Positions 8,777 through 18,225 are shown, numbered from the stretch's first letter. The stretch is 64,000 nucleotides of DNA from Chryseobacterium sp. (GCF_019236175.1 NZ_JAFAJM010000017.1:62001-126000), one strand, 5' to 3'. Notes: generated by a model not told the origin, from the letters alone. A program made the numbers and translations.

Positions 8777-9939
8777 TACTCAAACATTTCTGCCCAGCGC
8801 ACGGCTTTTATTTCTTTTTCGTTGTATAAATCTCCAATAGACTTCTTAACGTCTAATTTAGGGTATAAATTAACGCCAATCAGCTTTATTTTACCTTCTT
8901 CAATCCATTGCTGCTCTTGGATAGCATGATCGTAAATTTTTTTCTGAACTACTCCCTGCTTTAACAGCTCCAGATATCCTCCTGCTTCTTCTATTTCCAC
9001 AAATAAAGCCCAGGATTTCTCAGCAAACTGTGTGGTGACATCTTCCACATAGTAACTTCCGTTGGACGCGTCTTCAAATACATTGATAATACTTTCATAA
9101 GCCAGAACAATCTGCTGCTTAAAGGATATCTCTTCTGAATTCTCCGTACTTCTGTCTACCAGATAATTATTTGTGAAAACGGCATCTGCTCCCCCGATCA
9201 TCGCAGAAGCAAGTTCCAGTGTAGAGCGGATCAGATTATTTTCATTATCTGAAACGGCTTTATTTCTCAAAGAAGTTTCTGCAAAAATATAAGGCACTTC
9301 ATCTAGTCCATATTCTTTAGACAGCTGATTGAAAACAATTTTAAAAGCTCTCAGTTTGGCCATCTCAAAGAAATAATGTCCACCGACAGCCAGTCTGAAA
9401 ACCAATTTGTTGATAACCTCTGCCCCATACAGTTCTATAAGTTCTTTAGTTTTGGCTAAAGCAATTCCTAACTGCTGATAGATCGCAGCACCTGCATTCT
9501 GATGCAGTGAAATATCAACACAGATATTTCTTTTAAAGTCTTTTGAAAGTAATTCTTTGGCCAGCTGATCATCAATTACTCCTTTTTTTTCATCAAAAAC
9601 ATCAATGAGTGAAAAATACTGATCTTCTTCTTTAGGGCTGATATGCCCTGCCAATTCTTTATTATTAACAAAAATCGTTTTCTCTTCCAGATTTTCTACA
9701 TTCTGGTCCAGCATAAATGCAAATACTTCATCTTCCAGGCTTTCGTGATATCTGGCTACCAAATGGGTACTTTCCTCAACTTTTGGAAGATTGGCCAATG
9801 GCTTCTGAACATCTGTATAAAAAGGCTTAACCTCTATTCCTTCCAGATTTTCTTTCTCTAAAACGGGGTAAATATCCTCCGTTTTAAGTTGTTTTTTCAC
9901 TAGGTTTTCCCAGTTTGGAAGTGTATCTGTATTTGACAT
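8776..9939 (-). CDS. mutA: Methylmalonyl-CoA mutase small (beta) subunit
   Basis: A 387-residue protein related to the non-catalytic small subunit of adenosylcobalamin-dependent methylmalonyl-CoA mutase, which interconverts succinyl-CoA and methylmalonyl-CoA with the large subunit. The TIM-barrel-type mutase domain is visible: NICVDISLHQNAGA, RLAVGGHYFFEMAKLRAF and AETSLRNKA. It is short: there is no obvious C-terminal B12-like domain, and the protein ends soon after GVNLYPKL. The large subunit gene, which would normally follow, is absent. A DinB gene lies in its place. A perfect 13-bp inverted repeat lies upstream at 9963-10022. Confidence 0.85.
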   Translation of the reverse strand: MSNTDTLPNWENLVKKQLKTEDIYPVLEKENLEGIEVKPFYTDVQKPLANLPKVEESTHLVARYHESLEDEVFAFMLDQNVENLEEKTIFVNNKELAGHISPKEEDQYFSLIDVFDEKKGVIDDQLAKELLSKDFKRNICVDISLHQNAGAAIYQQLGIALAKTKELIELYGAEVINKLVFRLAVGGHYFFEMAKLRAFKIVFNQLSKEYGLDEVPYIFAETSLRNKAVSDNENNLIRSTLELASAMIGGADAVFTNNYLVDRSTENSEEISFKQQIVLAYESIINVFEDASNGSYYVEDVTTQFAEKSWALFVEIEEAGGYLELLKQGVVQKKIYDHAIQEQQWIEEGKIKLIGVNLYPKLDVKKSIGDLYNEKEIKAVRWAEMFE

Positions 9940-9962
9940 TAGTTTTATTTATTTGTGAATGA

Positions 9963-10022
9963 TCAATAGTGAATTTTACTTCCTTAATGTTTTTAAAACA
10001 GGTAAGCACAATTCACTATTGA
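9963..10022. repeat. Perfect 13-bp inverted repeat between the DivIC-like gene and mutA
   Basis: TCAATAGTGAATT at 9963-9975 is repeated exactly in reverse complement at 10010-10022, with 34 intervening bases. It fills the 101-nt gap between two same-strand genes. A transcript from udk would form this hairpin before reaching mutA. No T-run follows on the minus strand, so it is more likely a processing, stability or attenuation element than a terminator. Confidence 0.75.
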
Positions 10023-10040
10023 GGTATTCTATTCATTTTA

Positions 10041-10397
10041 TTATTTCTTTGCGACTTTAGTACTGTCGACAACCAGAATGAAAATTTCTTCATTCGGTTT
10101 TTTCATAAAATAATTCTCTCTTGCGTATTTTTCTTTTTCTGATTTGTTGTTCATCAGTTTTTTATAAAAAGCATCATTTTTTTCGTATTCTTTTTTATAA
10201 TACTCCAGCTGCTCTTCATATTTATGAATCTCACCATTCAGTTCATTAATCACAAGGAATGAGGTTTTGTCAAAGAAAATCATCCATACCAAAAACAAAC
10301 AGATCGTAATGGTATATTTATTCAGAATGTATTTCTGGATAAGTTTCAGTGTTTCCGATTTTGGCTGAATGTCTTTGATAAGTTTGTTTTCTTCCAT
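10041..10397 (-). CDS. Septum formation initiator (DivIC/FtsB-like) protein
   Basis: A 118-residue bitopic membrane protein of the DivIC/FtsB family. It has a short cytoplasmic N-terminus, one membrane segment at about 30-52 (ITICLFLVWMIFF), and a periplasmic coiled coil at about 58-90 rich in Glu, Lys and Tyr. The downstream part (RENYFMKKPNEEIFILV) matches the short beta segment that family members use to bind FtsL/FtsQ. It is a divisome scaffold. The start lies 2 nt after the udk stop, so the two are cotranscribed. Confidence 0.88.
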   Translation of the reverse strand: MEENKLIKDIQPKSETLKLIQKYILNKYTITICLFLVWMIFFDKTSFLVINELNGEIHKYEEQLEYYKKEYEKNDAFYKKLMNNKSEKEKYARENYFMKKPNEEIFILVVDSTKVAKK

Positions 10398-10399
10398 TT

Positions 10400-11014
10400 T
10401 TAATGTTTTCTCAACGAGTTTTTAATAACAGTAGTTAAAAAATCAATCGCTACGGAATTCTGTCTCATATTCGGGATAATAAGATCAGCCTCATTTTTAG
10501 ACGGCTCGATGAATTCCTGATGCATTGGTTTCAAAGTAGTCTGATAACGGTGTAATACTTCACTCAGATCTCTCCCTCTTTCCTGGGTATCTCTTCTGAT
10601 CCTTCTGATTAGTCTTTCATCTGAATCTGCGTGTACAAATACCTTTAAATCAAATTCTTTTAACAATTCTTTATTGGTAAGAACCAGAATTCCTTCTACT
10701 ACCAATACGTTTTTAGGTTCTACAGTGACGTGATCTCCTGTTCTGGAATGAGTGACAAAGCTGTAAATCGGCTGTTCAATAGGCTCATTATTCTTTAAAG
10801 CTTTCACATGTTTTATCAATAATTCAAAATCGATAGATTTCGGATGATCATAGTTTAAAGCCTCTCTTTCTGTCAGGGTAAGATTTTGATTATCATGATA
10901 ATAATTGTCCTGAGAAAGGATATTCATTCCTTCAATATCAAGCTGCTGAAGTATCTTGTCAACAACTGTAGTTTTGCCGGATCCTGTACCACCGGCAATT
11001 CCTATTACAAGCAT
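10400..11014 (-). CDS. udk: Uridine kinase
   Basis: A 204-residue cytosolic kinase of pyrimidine salvage, phosphorylating uridine and cytidine to UMP and CMP. The P-loop GGTGSGKTT is at 8-16. DNYYHD (36-41) and YDHPKSIDFELL form the nucleoside site, and RLIRRIRRDTQERGRD is the lid segment. Length is typical (about 205-215). It heads an operon with the DivIC-like gene, mutA and the DinB gene, and has a good promoter at 11041-11071. Confidence 0.96.
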   Translation of the reverse strand: MLVIGIAGGTGSGKTTVVDKILQQLDIEGMNILSQDNYYHDNQNLTLTEREALNYDHPKSIDFELLIKHVKALKNNEPIEQPIYSFVTHSRTGDHVTVEPKNVLVVEGILVLTNKELLKEFDLKVFVHADSDERLIRRIRRDTQERGRDLSEVLHRYQTTLKPMHQEFIEPSKNEADLIIPNMRQNSVAIDFLTTVIKNSLRKH

Positions 11015-11040
11015 TCTTTTTTGTTTCTTTATAGTTGGTA

Positions 11041-11071
11041 CAAATATACTACTTTAGATAAAATATGGCAA
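11041..11071 (-). promoter_or_regulatory. Promoter of the udk operon
   Basis: The minus strand carries TTG at 11069-11071 and TATATTTG at 11041-11048, with a 20-base spacer. The -7 box is 27 nt upstream of the udk ATG. Confidence 0.72.
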
Positions 11072-11253
11072 TGAAGATAGAGAAATTGAACAATTAAGAA
11101 ACTCTTACATATTGAGATGAAAATAATTAGTCTTAAAAATTGAGATGATTTTAAAGCGGCTTTGATTTAATCGGAAAAAACGATTTTTTTTATTTTTAAA
11201 ACAGTACAATAATGATATTCCTCCTGCACCGGAATGACAGAAGGCTTTCACAA

Positions 11254-11283
11254 AAAAACCGGACAATACATTGACCGGTTTTT
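11254..11283 (-). terminator. Terminator after clpS
   Basis: A 9-bp perfect stem (AAAAACCGG 11254-11262 with 11275-11283, 12-nt loop) begins just beyond the clpS stop at 11287 and is followed on the minus strand by a short T run. Confidence 0.75.
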
Positions 11284-11286
11284 ATT

Positions 11287-11592
11287 TTATACGATTTCGC
11301 TTGTTAATTCCCTTGAAAGTAATTTTTCATGCATGGGCTTCAATACATCCATTGAGCCTGTTTTTACAGTGCATTTGCCTTTATAATGTACCAGTATTGT
11401 ACATTGCTCAGCCTGTTCCAGCGTATGTTTACATATTTCGATCAGGCAGTCTATCACATAATCAAATGTATGAATGTCATCGTTATGCAGGACAAGCTTA
11501 TAAACGTCATCCGTATCATCCAGCACGAGGACTTCCTCTTCATACTGACGTTTTGGATTTTCGTAGTCTTTTATAGTATTATAGAAATTCAT
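11287..11592 (-). CDS. clpS: ATP-dependent Clp protease adaptor ClpS
   Basis: A 101-residue ClpS. It delivers N-degron substrates to ClpA/ClpC-type unfoldases. The core VYKLVLHNDDIHTFDYVIDCL (spanning about 29-50) is the diagnostic segment: HNDD and the following Thr/Phe frame the pocket for the N-terminal residue. The region GKCTVKTGSMDVL near 72-84 is also typical. The N-terminal 25 residues are acidic and probably flexible. It starts 11 nt after the CNNM/CorC gene, so the two are cotranscribed, an unexplained pairing. Confidence 0.95.
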   Translation of the reverse strand: MNFYNTIKDYENPKRQYEEEVLVLDDTDDVYKLVLHNDDIHTFDYVIDCLIEICKHTLEQAEQCTILVHYKGKCTVKTGSMDVLKPMHEKLLSRELTSEIV

Positions 11593-11603
11593 TTTTAAAT
11601 CTT

Positions 11604-12962
11604 TTAGGCTTCACCGATATTATCCGCCATATCATTAATAGGATTAGGCTCCTGATAGATGAGTTCCACAAGTTCTACACTCTTATTATTCATCTTCAGA
11701 ATCTTAAAATGATAATGATCCAGTTCAAACTCCTGATTTTCCTGTGGAATTTCTTCAAGTTCATACAAAATAAATCCGGCCAGTGAATTGTACTCGCTTT
11801 CTTCGGAAAGAGGCAGTTTTTTAGGAAGGTGTTCATTGATCTCATCCAGAGGCTGGGTTGCCTGCACCCAATAAGTATTATCCGCTATTTTATCAACGAT
11901 TTTTTCCTCTTCATCTTCCTCATCCTGAATTTCACCTACAAGTTCTTCCAGGATATCTTCTAAGGTAATAATTCCTTCAGTACCACCAAATTCGTCGATA
12001 ACAATCGCTATATGCTGCTTTTTCAACTGGAATGTTTTTAATAAGTCTGAAACTTTTTTACTTTCCACCACGAAAAAGGCATCACGCATTAAATCTTTAA
12101 GATCTTCATGATCCAGATCTCCTTTTCTTTTTACAAATTCTCTGATAATTTCCTTGGTATAGAAAATTCCGATCACATTGTCAATAGAGTCTATATATAC
12201 AGGGATACGGGAATAACCGCTATCCATAATTTTATTGATAATATCGTTTATATCTTCTTCAAAGTCGATAGATGTAATATTTTGTCTTGGAACCATGATC
12301 TGCTTGGCAGAATGATCTGTAAAGTCAAATGCATTTTTAATGATTTCATAGTTCTCCTCTTCAATTTCACCACTGTCTGCACTCTGCTTCACCAAAAGCT
12401 GAAGCTCTTCCGTTGAGTGAATTTCCTGTTCTGAAGCCGGGTGGATTTTTATAAGTCTTAAAAAGCCATTTGACATAGAATTCATCAACCAGATAAACGG
12501 TTTGAAAATCGTATAAAAAACTCTCAGAGGCACAGCGGTCGCCATGGTAGTGGCTTCTGATTTTCTGATTGCAATTGATTTTGGAATAAGTTCTCCAAAT
12601 ACGATATGCATGATAGTAATCAATACAAAACTGATCACCAGTGAAACTGAAGTAACAGTTGCCTGGCTCATGTCTATATTAATCGAATGAAAAATATTTT
12701 CTACGATATGGTGCAGAGCACTCTCTCCCACCCAACCAAGGGCAAGGGATGCCAATGTAATACCTAATTGTGTTGCAGAAAGATATTCATCAAGATGTTT
12801 GATAATATGCTCTGCCTGTTTAGCCATAGAGTCACCTTCTGCGGCTTTTAGTTGAATTTGTGAATAACGAACTTTAACAATTGAAAATTCTGCGGCTACG
12901 AAAAAGCCATTTAGTAAAACAAGAAATAAGGCCAGCAAAAGCCTGACTATGTCCGAGTCCAT
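11604..12962 (-). CDS. CNNM/CorC-type membrane protein (hemolysin family)
   Basis: A 452-residue protein with the standard CNNM order: a DUF21 transmembrane domain (1 to about 190, with about four hydrophobic segments and the marker GYSR/LGWVGESALH region), a CBS pair (about 205-330, including MVPRQNITSID and GYSRIPVYIDSIDNVIGI), and a CorC/HlyC C-terminal domain (about 350-440). Relatives are linked to magnesium, cobalt or sodium transport; the old name hemolysin is historical. The acidic linker EIQDEEDEEEK precedes the CorC domain. It has a TATCTTTG box upstream and is followed by clpS. Confidence 0.92.
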   Translation of the reverse strand: MDSDIVRLLLALFLVLLNGFFVAAEFSIVKVRYSQIQLKAAEGDSMAKQAEHIIKHLDEYLSATQLGITLASLALGWVGESALHHIVENIFHSINIDMSQATVTSVSLVISFVLITIMHIVFGELIPKSIAIRKSEATTMATAVPLRVFYTIFKPFIWLMNSMSNGFLRLIKIHPASEQEIHSTEELQLLVKQSADSGEIEEENYEIIKNAFDFTDHSAKQIMVPRQNITSIDFEEDINDIINKIMDSGYSRIPVYIDSIDNVIGIFYTKEIIREFVKRKGDLDHEDLKDLMRDAFFVVESKKVSDLLKTFQLKKQHIAIVIDEFGGTEGIITLEDILEELVGEIQDEEDEEEKIVDKIADNTYWVQATQPLDEINEHLPKKLPLSEESEYNSLAGFILYELEEIPQENQEFELDHYHFKILKMNNKSVELVELIYQEPNPINDMADNIGEA

Positions 12963-12990
12963 TTAGAAGTTGTATAAATTTTATTAGCTA

Positions 12991-12998
12991 CAAAGATA
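12991..12998 (-). promoter_or_regulatory. -7 promoter box for the CNNM-clpS unit
   Basis: The minus strand reads TATCTTTG, a full TAnnTTTG match 28 nt upstream of the ATG at 12962. No TTG is present at 17-21 nt, so the -33 element is weak or different. Confidence 0.55.
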
Positions 12999-13181
12999 GG
13001 CAAAATATAAATACCGCTGACTCCGGATCAGATATTTCGATAATGGTTTTTTAAAACGAAAAAATAAATCGATACAACAGGGCATTTTTACACGAAAAAA
13101 AATAGGCTGATCCTTTCTTCATTTTTTATTTTCAAGGTGGTTTTAGGAGGCTAAAAAGAGGTTTTCACTTTTTACTAATAA

Positions 13182-13208
13182 AAAAGCACCGATTTTATCG
13201 GTGCTTTT
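13182..13208 (-). terminator. Terminator of the ATP synthase operon
   Basis: A perfect 12-bp stem (13182-13193 with 13197-13208) with a TTT or AAA loop, flanked by A and T runs, begins 23 nt beyond the atpG stop. Confidence 0.9.
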
Positions 13209-13230
13209 GATAGTATGTTAAAATAATTCT

Positions 13231-14094
13231 TTACGAATTTTTCAAAGCTTCTGCTCCGGAAACAATTTCCAAAATTTCGTTGGTAATTGCAGCCTGTCTT
13301 GCTTTGTTGTAGAAGATCTTAAGATCATTTCTCAAAGCTTCGGCATTATCGGTTGCTTTGTGCATTGCGGTCATTCTTGCTCCGTGTTCAGATGCTACTG
13401 AATCTAAGATCGCTTTGAAAACCTGAGTTTTGATAGACTTAGGAATCAAGTTGTCTAAGATCTCCGCTCTGTTTGGTTCGAAGATATAATCTGTTTCAAC
13501 CTGTGGTTCAGTAGTTTCAGGCATTGAGATCGGAAGAAGTTTTTCTGTAGTAACTTCCTGAGTTGCTGCATTAACGAATTTATTGTAAATAACATAAACT
13601 TCGTCAAACTTTCCTTCCGTAAAGCTGGTCATTACACCTTCAGCAATATGAGCAACAGCATCAAAGCTTAGATTGTCATAAACAGAACTTCCATTAGCAT
13701 ATACTGAACGGCTTCTTCTTACAGCATCATATACTTTTTTACCTACAGGAAGAACTTCGATCTCATATTGAGAATTGTTCTGGAACTGAAGGTTAAGCTC
13801 TTTTACAATTGAAGAGTTAAAAGCTCCCGCAAGACCTCTGTTTGAAGTAACAGCGATGAAAAGTATTCTTTTAACCTCTCTTTTCTGAGCATATACAGAA
13901 ACCTGGTCAGGATCTGAGCTAGAATTTACATTCTGGATAAGCTCCTGTAATTTTTCAGAATAAGGTCTTAACATCACGATTGCGTCCTGTGCTTTTTTAA
14001 GTTTCGCTGCGGAAACCATTTTCATAGCACGGGTAATTTGCATCGTTGATGAAATTGACGTAATTCTGCCTCGTATTTCTTTTAAGTTTGCCAT
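13231..14094 (-). CDS. atpG: ATP synthase F1 subunit gamma
   Basis: A 287-residue central stalk subunit that rotates inside the alpha3beta3 hexamer. The N-terminal helix (MANLKEIRGRITSISSTMQITRAMKMVSAAKL region) and the C-terminal helix (KIFYNKARQAAITNEILEIVSGAEAL region) form the coiled coil, with the Rossmann-like domain between them. Length matches bacterial gamma subunits. It is the last gene of the local atp operon. No atpD or atpC follows, in line with Bacteroidota genomes where these lie at another locus. Confidence 0.97.
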   Translation of the reverse strand: MANLKEIRGRITSISSTMQITRAMKMVSAAKLKKAQDAIVMLRPYSEKLQELIQNVNSSSDPDQVSVYAQKREVKRILFIAVTSNRGLAGAFNSSIVKELNLQFQNNSQYEIEVLPVGKKVYDAVRRSRSVYANGSSVYDNLSFDAVAHIAEGVMTSFTEGKFDEVYVIYNKFVNAATQEVTTEKLLPISMPETTEPQVETDYIFEPNRAEILDNLIPKSIKTQVFKAILDSVASEHGARMTAMHKATDNAEALRNDLKIFYNKARQAAITNEILEIVSGAEALKNS

Positions 14095-14168
14095 TAATTT
14101 GGGTTCAAAGTTTAAGGTCTAAAGTTTAAGGTTTAAAACGGTATTTAAACCTTAAACATTGAATTTTT

Positions 14169-15746
14169 TTAGTTGTATTTAGAAGCTAAATCGTTAGCTG
14201 CCTGCTTAAGAACACCTGTAATATCGTTATCGATTTTTCCAGCTTTGATCGCAGCCATTGTATCAGGATGCTTAGATCTTAGGAATTCGATATATTCGAT
14301 CTGGAATTCTTTTACTTTGTTCAATGGAACATTTCTTAGCAAGTTCTCAGTTCCTGCATAGATCATCGCTACTTGGCTGTCTACAGGAAGTGGAGAGTTT
14401 ACCGGTTGCTTAAGGATTTCCACGTTTCTTTCTCCTTTAGAGATTACTGCTAAAGTAGAAGCATCAAGGTCAGAACCGAATTTAGCAAACGCTTCTAATT
14501 CTTTATACTGAGCCTGGTCTAATTTAAGTGTACCAGAAACTTTTTTCATGGACTTGATCTGAGCATTACCTCCTACTCTCGATACAGAGATACCTACGTT
14601 GATCGCCGGACGAACTCCAGAGTTGAATAGATCAGACTCCAAGAAGATCTGCCCGTCTGTAATAGAGATTACGTTTGTAGGGATATACGCAGAAACGTCA
14701 CCAGCCTGAGTTTCAATGATTGGAAGTGCAGTTAAAGAACCACCACCTTTCACGATTGGCTTAAGAGACTCTGGTAAGTCGTTCATCTGCTTAGCAATTT
14801 CATCATCAGCGATTACTTTTGCAGCTCTTTCCAATAATCTTGAGTGAAGATAGAAAACGTCTCCAGGATAAGCTTCACGGCCCGGTGGTCTTCTTAATAG
14901 TAGAGAAAGCTCACGGTAAGCAACAGCTTGTTTAGATAAATCATCATAAACGATAAGCGCTGGTCTACCTGTATCTCTGAAGAACTCACCAATAGCAGCA
15001 CCTGCCATTGCAGAATATACCTGCATAGGAACCGGGTCTGATGCGTTAGCCGCAACGATTACCGTATATGCTAAAGCTCCTTTATCAGCAAGAGTTTTAA
15101 CGATTTGTGCTACAGTAGAAGCTTTCTGACCGATAGCTACATATATACAATATACTGGTTTCCCAGCTTCAAAGAATTCTTTTTGGTTGATGATCGTATC
15201 GATCGCAACAGTAGTTTTACCTGTTTGTCTGTCACCGATGATAAGCTCTCTTTGTCCTCTTCCTACAGGGATCATAGAGTCAATCGCAACGATACCTGAC
15301 TGTAAAGGCTCAGTTACCGGCTGTCTGTAGATAACTCCAGGAGCTTTTCTTTCTAATGGCATTTCATATAAATCTCCTGTAATAGGACCTTTACCATCGA
15401 TAGGATTACCAAGAGTATCAACTACTCTTCCTAACATACCTTCTCCTACTTTGATAGAAGAGATTCTGTTTGTTCTTCTTACGGTATCTCCTTCTTTTAC
15501 TAATTTACTTTCACCTAATAAAGCAACACCCACGTTGTCTTCTTCAAGGTTAAGTACAATACCTTCTACATCACTAGAAAATTTCACCAACTCTCCGTAT
15601 TGTACGTTTTCTAACCCGTATACACGAGCAATACCATCACCGATGGTTAAAACTGTACCTACTTCCTCAACGTTTGATTGAGTATCGAAGTTGGCCAATT
15701 GCTGTTTTAAGATCGCAGATACTTCTGCCGGATTTATTTCTGCCAT
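14169..15746 (-). CDS. atpA: ATP synthase F1 subunit alpha
   Basis: A 525-residue non-catalytic nucleotide-binding subunit of F1. The N-terminal barrel precedes the P-loop GDRQTGKTT (171-179). The Walker B strand [12 protein letters not shown] and the signature [14 protein letters not shown] (about 387-400) are intact. It sits between atpH and atpG in the usual order. Family length is about 500-525. Confidence 0.98.
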   Translation of the reverse strand: MAEINPAEVSAILKQQLANFDTQSNVEEVGTVLTIGDGIARVYGLENVQYGELVKFSSDVEGIVLNLEEDNVGVALLGESKLVKEGDTVRRTNRISSIKVGEGMLGRVVDTLGNPIDGKGPITGDLYEMPLERKAPGVIYRQPVTEPLQSGIVAIDSMIPVGRGQRELIIGDRQTGKTTVAIDTIINQKEFFEAGKPVYCIYVAIGQKASTVAQIVKTLADKGALAYTVIVAANASDPVPMQVYSAMAGAAIGEFFRDTGRPALIVYDDLSKQAVAYRELSLLLRRPPGREAYPGDVFYLHSRLLERAAKVIADDEIAKQMNDLPESLKPIVKGGGSLTALPIIETQAGDVSAYIPTNVISITDGQIFLESDLFNSGVRPAINVGISVSRVGGNAQIKSMKKVSGTLKLDQAQYKELEAFAKFGSDLDASTLAVISKGERNVEILKQPVNSPLPVDSQVAMIYAGTENLLRNVPLNKVKEFQIEYIEFLRSKHPDTMAAIKAGKIDNDITGVLKQAANDLASKYN

Positions 15747-15762
15747 TGTATGGTTGTTTTTC

Positions 15763-16302
15763 TTAATTTAATTGGAAATCTTTTTTAACTTGGTTCAGTT
15801 TTGTCTTCACAGACGCGTCTACCTGCTGGTCTCCTACTCTTAGAACATATCCCCCAAGAATTTCAGGTTTTACGTTTACGGTAAGATCAAAATTTGAATC
15901 AGCATTCACAAGATTCGTAGATCTTAAAATCTGATGAAGATTTTCTTGTGAAAGCGGAGTCGCTGTTGTAAGCGTTACTCTTTGTACACCACTTAAATCT
16001 TCAACTTTATTGATGAATTCCTGAGCGATGTTTTTCAATTGGTTTTCACGACCGTGCTTAATAACCAATTTGATCAAATTCTGAGAAGAAGCTGATAAAC
16101 CTTTGAAAATTTCGTTTGCTACTTCTATTTTCTTTTTAGAATCGATGTAAGGAGTAAAGAAAAATTTGTTTAAATCTTTAGATTCAGTCATTACCTTTAC
16201 TACAGCTTTCATTTCAGAAAATACAGTAGCCGTTTGACCTGATTCATTTGTAAAATCAAGTAAACCTTGTGCGTATCTTTTAGCTACTTTAGATGTAAGC
16301 AT
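15763..16302 (-). CDS. atpH: ATP synthase F1 subunit delta (OSCP)
   Basis: A 179-residue peripheral stalk protein joining F1 alpha to the b subunits. The N-terminal helical domain opens with [12 protein letters not shown]. The C-terminal part carries the family pattern around [22 protein letters not shown] (spanning about 143-165). It lies 2 nt after atpF and 16 nt before atpA. Confidence 0.95.
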   Translation of the reverse strand: MLTSKVAKRYAQGLLDFTNESGQTATVFSEMKAVVKVMTESKDLNKFFFTPYIDSKKKIEVANEIFKGLSASSQNLIKLVIKHGRENQLKNIAQEFINKVEDLSGVQRVTLTTATPLSQENLHQILRSTNLVNADSNFDLTVNVKPEILGGYVLRVGDQQVDASVKTKLNQVKKDFQLN

Positions 16303-16304
16303 TC

Positions 16305-16802
16305 TTAGTTAAGGTTTGATTTGTTTAAATAATTTTGAACTAATTCGTTTTGAGCCTCGCTGTTGTCTAATTTTTGTTTCAAGATAGACTCTGCGATGTT
16401 TACTGATAAAGTACCAATCTGAGTTTTGATGTCCGCCATTGCAGCATTTTTCTCAGCATTGATAGTCTGCTTAGCAGCCTCAATTAATTTGTCTCCTTCA
16501 GCTTTAGCAGCATCTTTAGCTTCTCCTACGATTCTGTCTTTAATTTCTCTGGCTTCTTTAAGGATAGCATCTCTTTCGATTTTAGCTTCACGAATAATTC
16601 TTTCGTTATCTTCCTTTAGAGTTTCCATCTCTTTTCTTGCTAATTTAGCCTGATTAAGAGCGTCAACAATAGATGTTTCTCTGTCATTGATAGACTTTAA
16701 AATAGGTTTCCAAGCGAATTTACCTAACAAAAACAATAATGCTAGAAAAATAACAGACTGGATAATAAATAATCCTGATGAAAACTGGTGAATTAATTCC
16801 AT
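16305..16802 (-). CDS. atpF: ATP synthase Fo subunit b
   Basis: A 165-residue protein with one N-terminal membrane helix (about 8-27, FIIQSVIFLALLFLLGKFAW) followed by a long charged coiled coil (about 40-145) ending in SILKQKLDNSEAQN. It is the peripheral stator. A single b gene is present, so the stator is probably a b homodimer. Confidence 0.95.
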   Translation of the reverse strand: MELIHQFSSGLFIIQSVIFLALLFLLGKFAWKPILKSINDRETSIVDALNQAKLARKEMETLKEDNERIIREAKIERDAILKEAREIKDRIVGEAKDAAKAEGDKLIEAAKQTINAEKNAAMADIKTQIGTLSVNIAESILKQKLDNSEAQNELVQNYLNKSNLN

Positions 16803-16884
16803 TATATAAATGTATAAATAATTATTACTTTTTTAAAGAACCATTACCTGCAACCAACCGTTACAGATAATGGTTTGATTTTAA

Positions 16885-17079
16885 TTAGTTTACTGCAAAT
16901 AGAGCAGCAAACGCAACACCTTCTACAAGTGCAGCCGCAATAAGCATAGCTGTTTGAATTTTACCAGCTTGTTCTGGCTGTCTAGCGATAGCCTCAAGAG
17001 CAGCAGCTCCGATTTTACCAAGACCAATACCAACACCTAATACTACGATACCAGCACCTACAATTTTAGGGATTTCCAT
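16885..17079 (-). CDS. atpE: ATP synthase Fo subunit c
   Basis: A 64-residue hairpin of two membrane helices with the polar loop ARQPEQAGKIQ (32-42). The ion-carrying carboxylate is Glu53 in AALVEGVAFAAL. The residue after it is Gly and there is no Gln in the first helix, so the sodium-binding signature is missing and proton coupling is the simple reading. It is shorter than the 70-80 residues common elsewhere but normal for Flavobacteriia. Confidence 0.96.
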   Translation of the reverse strand: MEIPKIVGAGIVVLGVGIGLGKIGAAALEAIARQPEQAGKIQTAMLIAAALVEGVAFAALFAVN

Positions 17080-17127
17080 AATATATAATTTTAAAAAATT
17101 TGTTTCTAAATACTATTTAACTTTCTA

Positions 17128-18225
17128 TTAGTGAGCTGCGTGATGTTCGTGCTCATGTTCCTGCACAGCCATTCCGATAAACAGAGCCGATAACATCGTA
17201 AAGATATAAGCCTGTAAGAATGCTACTAATACTTCCAATAAATAAATAACCAATGTCAAGAACGGGAAAGCAACTCCTGCAATAACATTTTTAAACACAT
17301 AGATCAAACCGATCAAACTCATTACCACGATGTGACCTGCAGTCATGTTTGCAAAAAGTCGGATCATCAATGCAAATGGCTTAGTGATTGTTCCTAATAA
17401 TTCGATAGGAAGCATAATCAACTTCATGGGCACCGGTACTCCAGGCATCCAGAAGATATGTTTCCAATAATCTTTATTTGCAGAGAATGTAGTAATCAGG
17501 TAAGTAAGGATAGCCAGGAAGAATGTCATGGTAATATTACCTGTAACATTAATTCCGAAAGGCATTAATCCTAAAACGTTAAGGAAAAGAATAAAGAAAA
17601 ATACAGTTAATAAATACCCCATAAATCTCTTATACTTATGTCCGATATTCGGGATTGCTACTTCATCTCTTACAAAGATAATCAAAGGCTCCAGGAATTT
17701 AGCGGCTCCGGTAGGAACAACAGACTTCTTGTAAGACTTAGCCATTCCTCCGAATAACACCAACATGAAGACTGACACTAAAAGGATGATAAGAACACTC
17801 TTTGTAATAGAAAGATCTAAAGGCTTTACATTTGTAGGATGCCCGTCTTCTCCAAGTGTTAAAGTTCCAGCCGCATCTGTCTTATAAATCTTTTCATGAT
17901 GCAACACATAGAAAGACCCGTCTACTTCAGTTGGCTCACCATGCATAAAGCCTTCTTTATTACTCATAAAAGTATGAAACCCATTATCAAAAATAATAAC
18001 CGGAAGAGGAAAACCAATGTGATGACCATCTTTATCAACCATCAATGTGAAATCATGCGCATCCAATAAGTGATGATCGATGAACTCTTTGTTTTCTTTA
18101 CTTACTTTGTCTTTCTCTGAAAGCTCTTGTGTAGGAGCTGCCCCAGCAGCCGCCTCGCCGTGCTGTGCAGACACTAAGTTTAATACAAAAATACTGTAGA
18201 ATAAAACTGCGAATTTCTTAAACAT
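17128..18225 (-). CDS. atpB: ATP synthase Fo subunit a, with signal peptide and long periplasmic N-terminus
   Basis: A 365-residue protein when begun at ATG 18225. An upstream in-frame start at 18249 is excluded because the -7 box (18247-18254) covers it. Residues 1-21 are a signal peptide (MFKKFAVLFYSIFVLNLVSAQ), followed by about 120 His- and Glu-rich residues, then five or so membrane helices. The conserved channel helix has FALMIRLFANMTAGHI with the essential Arg (RLFANM). The C-terminus is His-rich (EHEHEHHAAH). The extended, exported N-terminus is a Bacteroidota trait; E. coli AtpB has 271 residues. It is the first gene of the promoter unit at 18247-18275. Confidence 0.95.
   Translation of the reverse strand: MFKKFAVLFYSIFVLNLVSAQHGEAAAGAAPTQELSEKDKVSKENKEFIDHHLLDAHDFTLMVDKDGHHIGFPLPVIIFDNGFHTFMSNKEGFMHGEPTEVDGSFYVLHHEKIYKTDAAGTLTLGEDGHPTNVKPLDLSITKSVLIILLVSVFMLVLFGGMAKSYKKSVVPTGAAKFLEPLIIFVRDEVAIPNIGHKYKRFMGYLLTVFFFILFLNVLGLMPFGINVTGNITMTFFLAILTYLITTFSANKDYWKHIFWMPGVPVPMKLIMLPIELLGTITKPFALMIRLFANMTAGHIVVMSLIGLIYVFKNVIAGVAFPFLTLVIYLLEVLVAFLQAYIFTMLSALFIGMAVQEHEHEHHAAH

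Noticed and set aside
11271..11598. Two plus-strand reading frames opposite clpS
   Set aside because: They are antisense to a certain gene, have atypical composition (Cys, His and Tyr rich) and no promoter.
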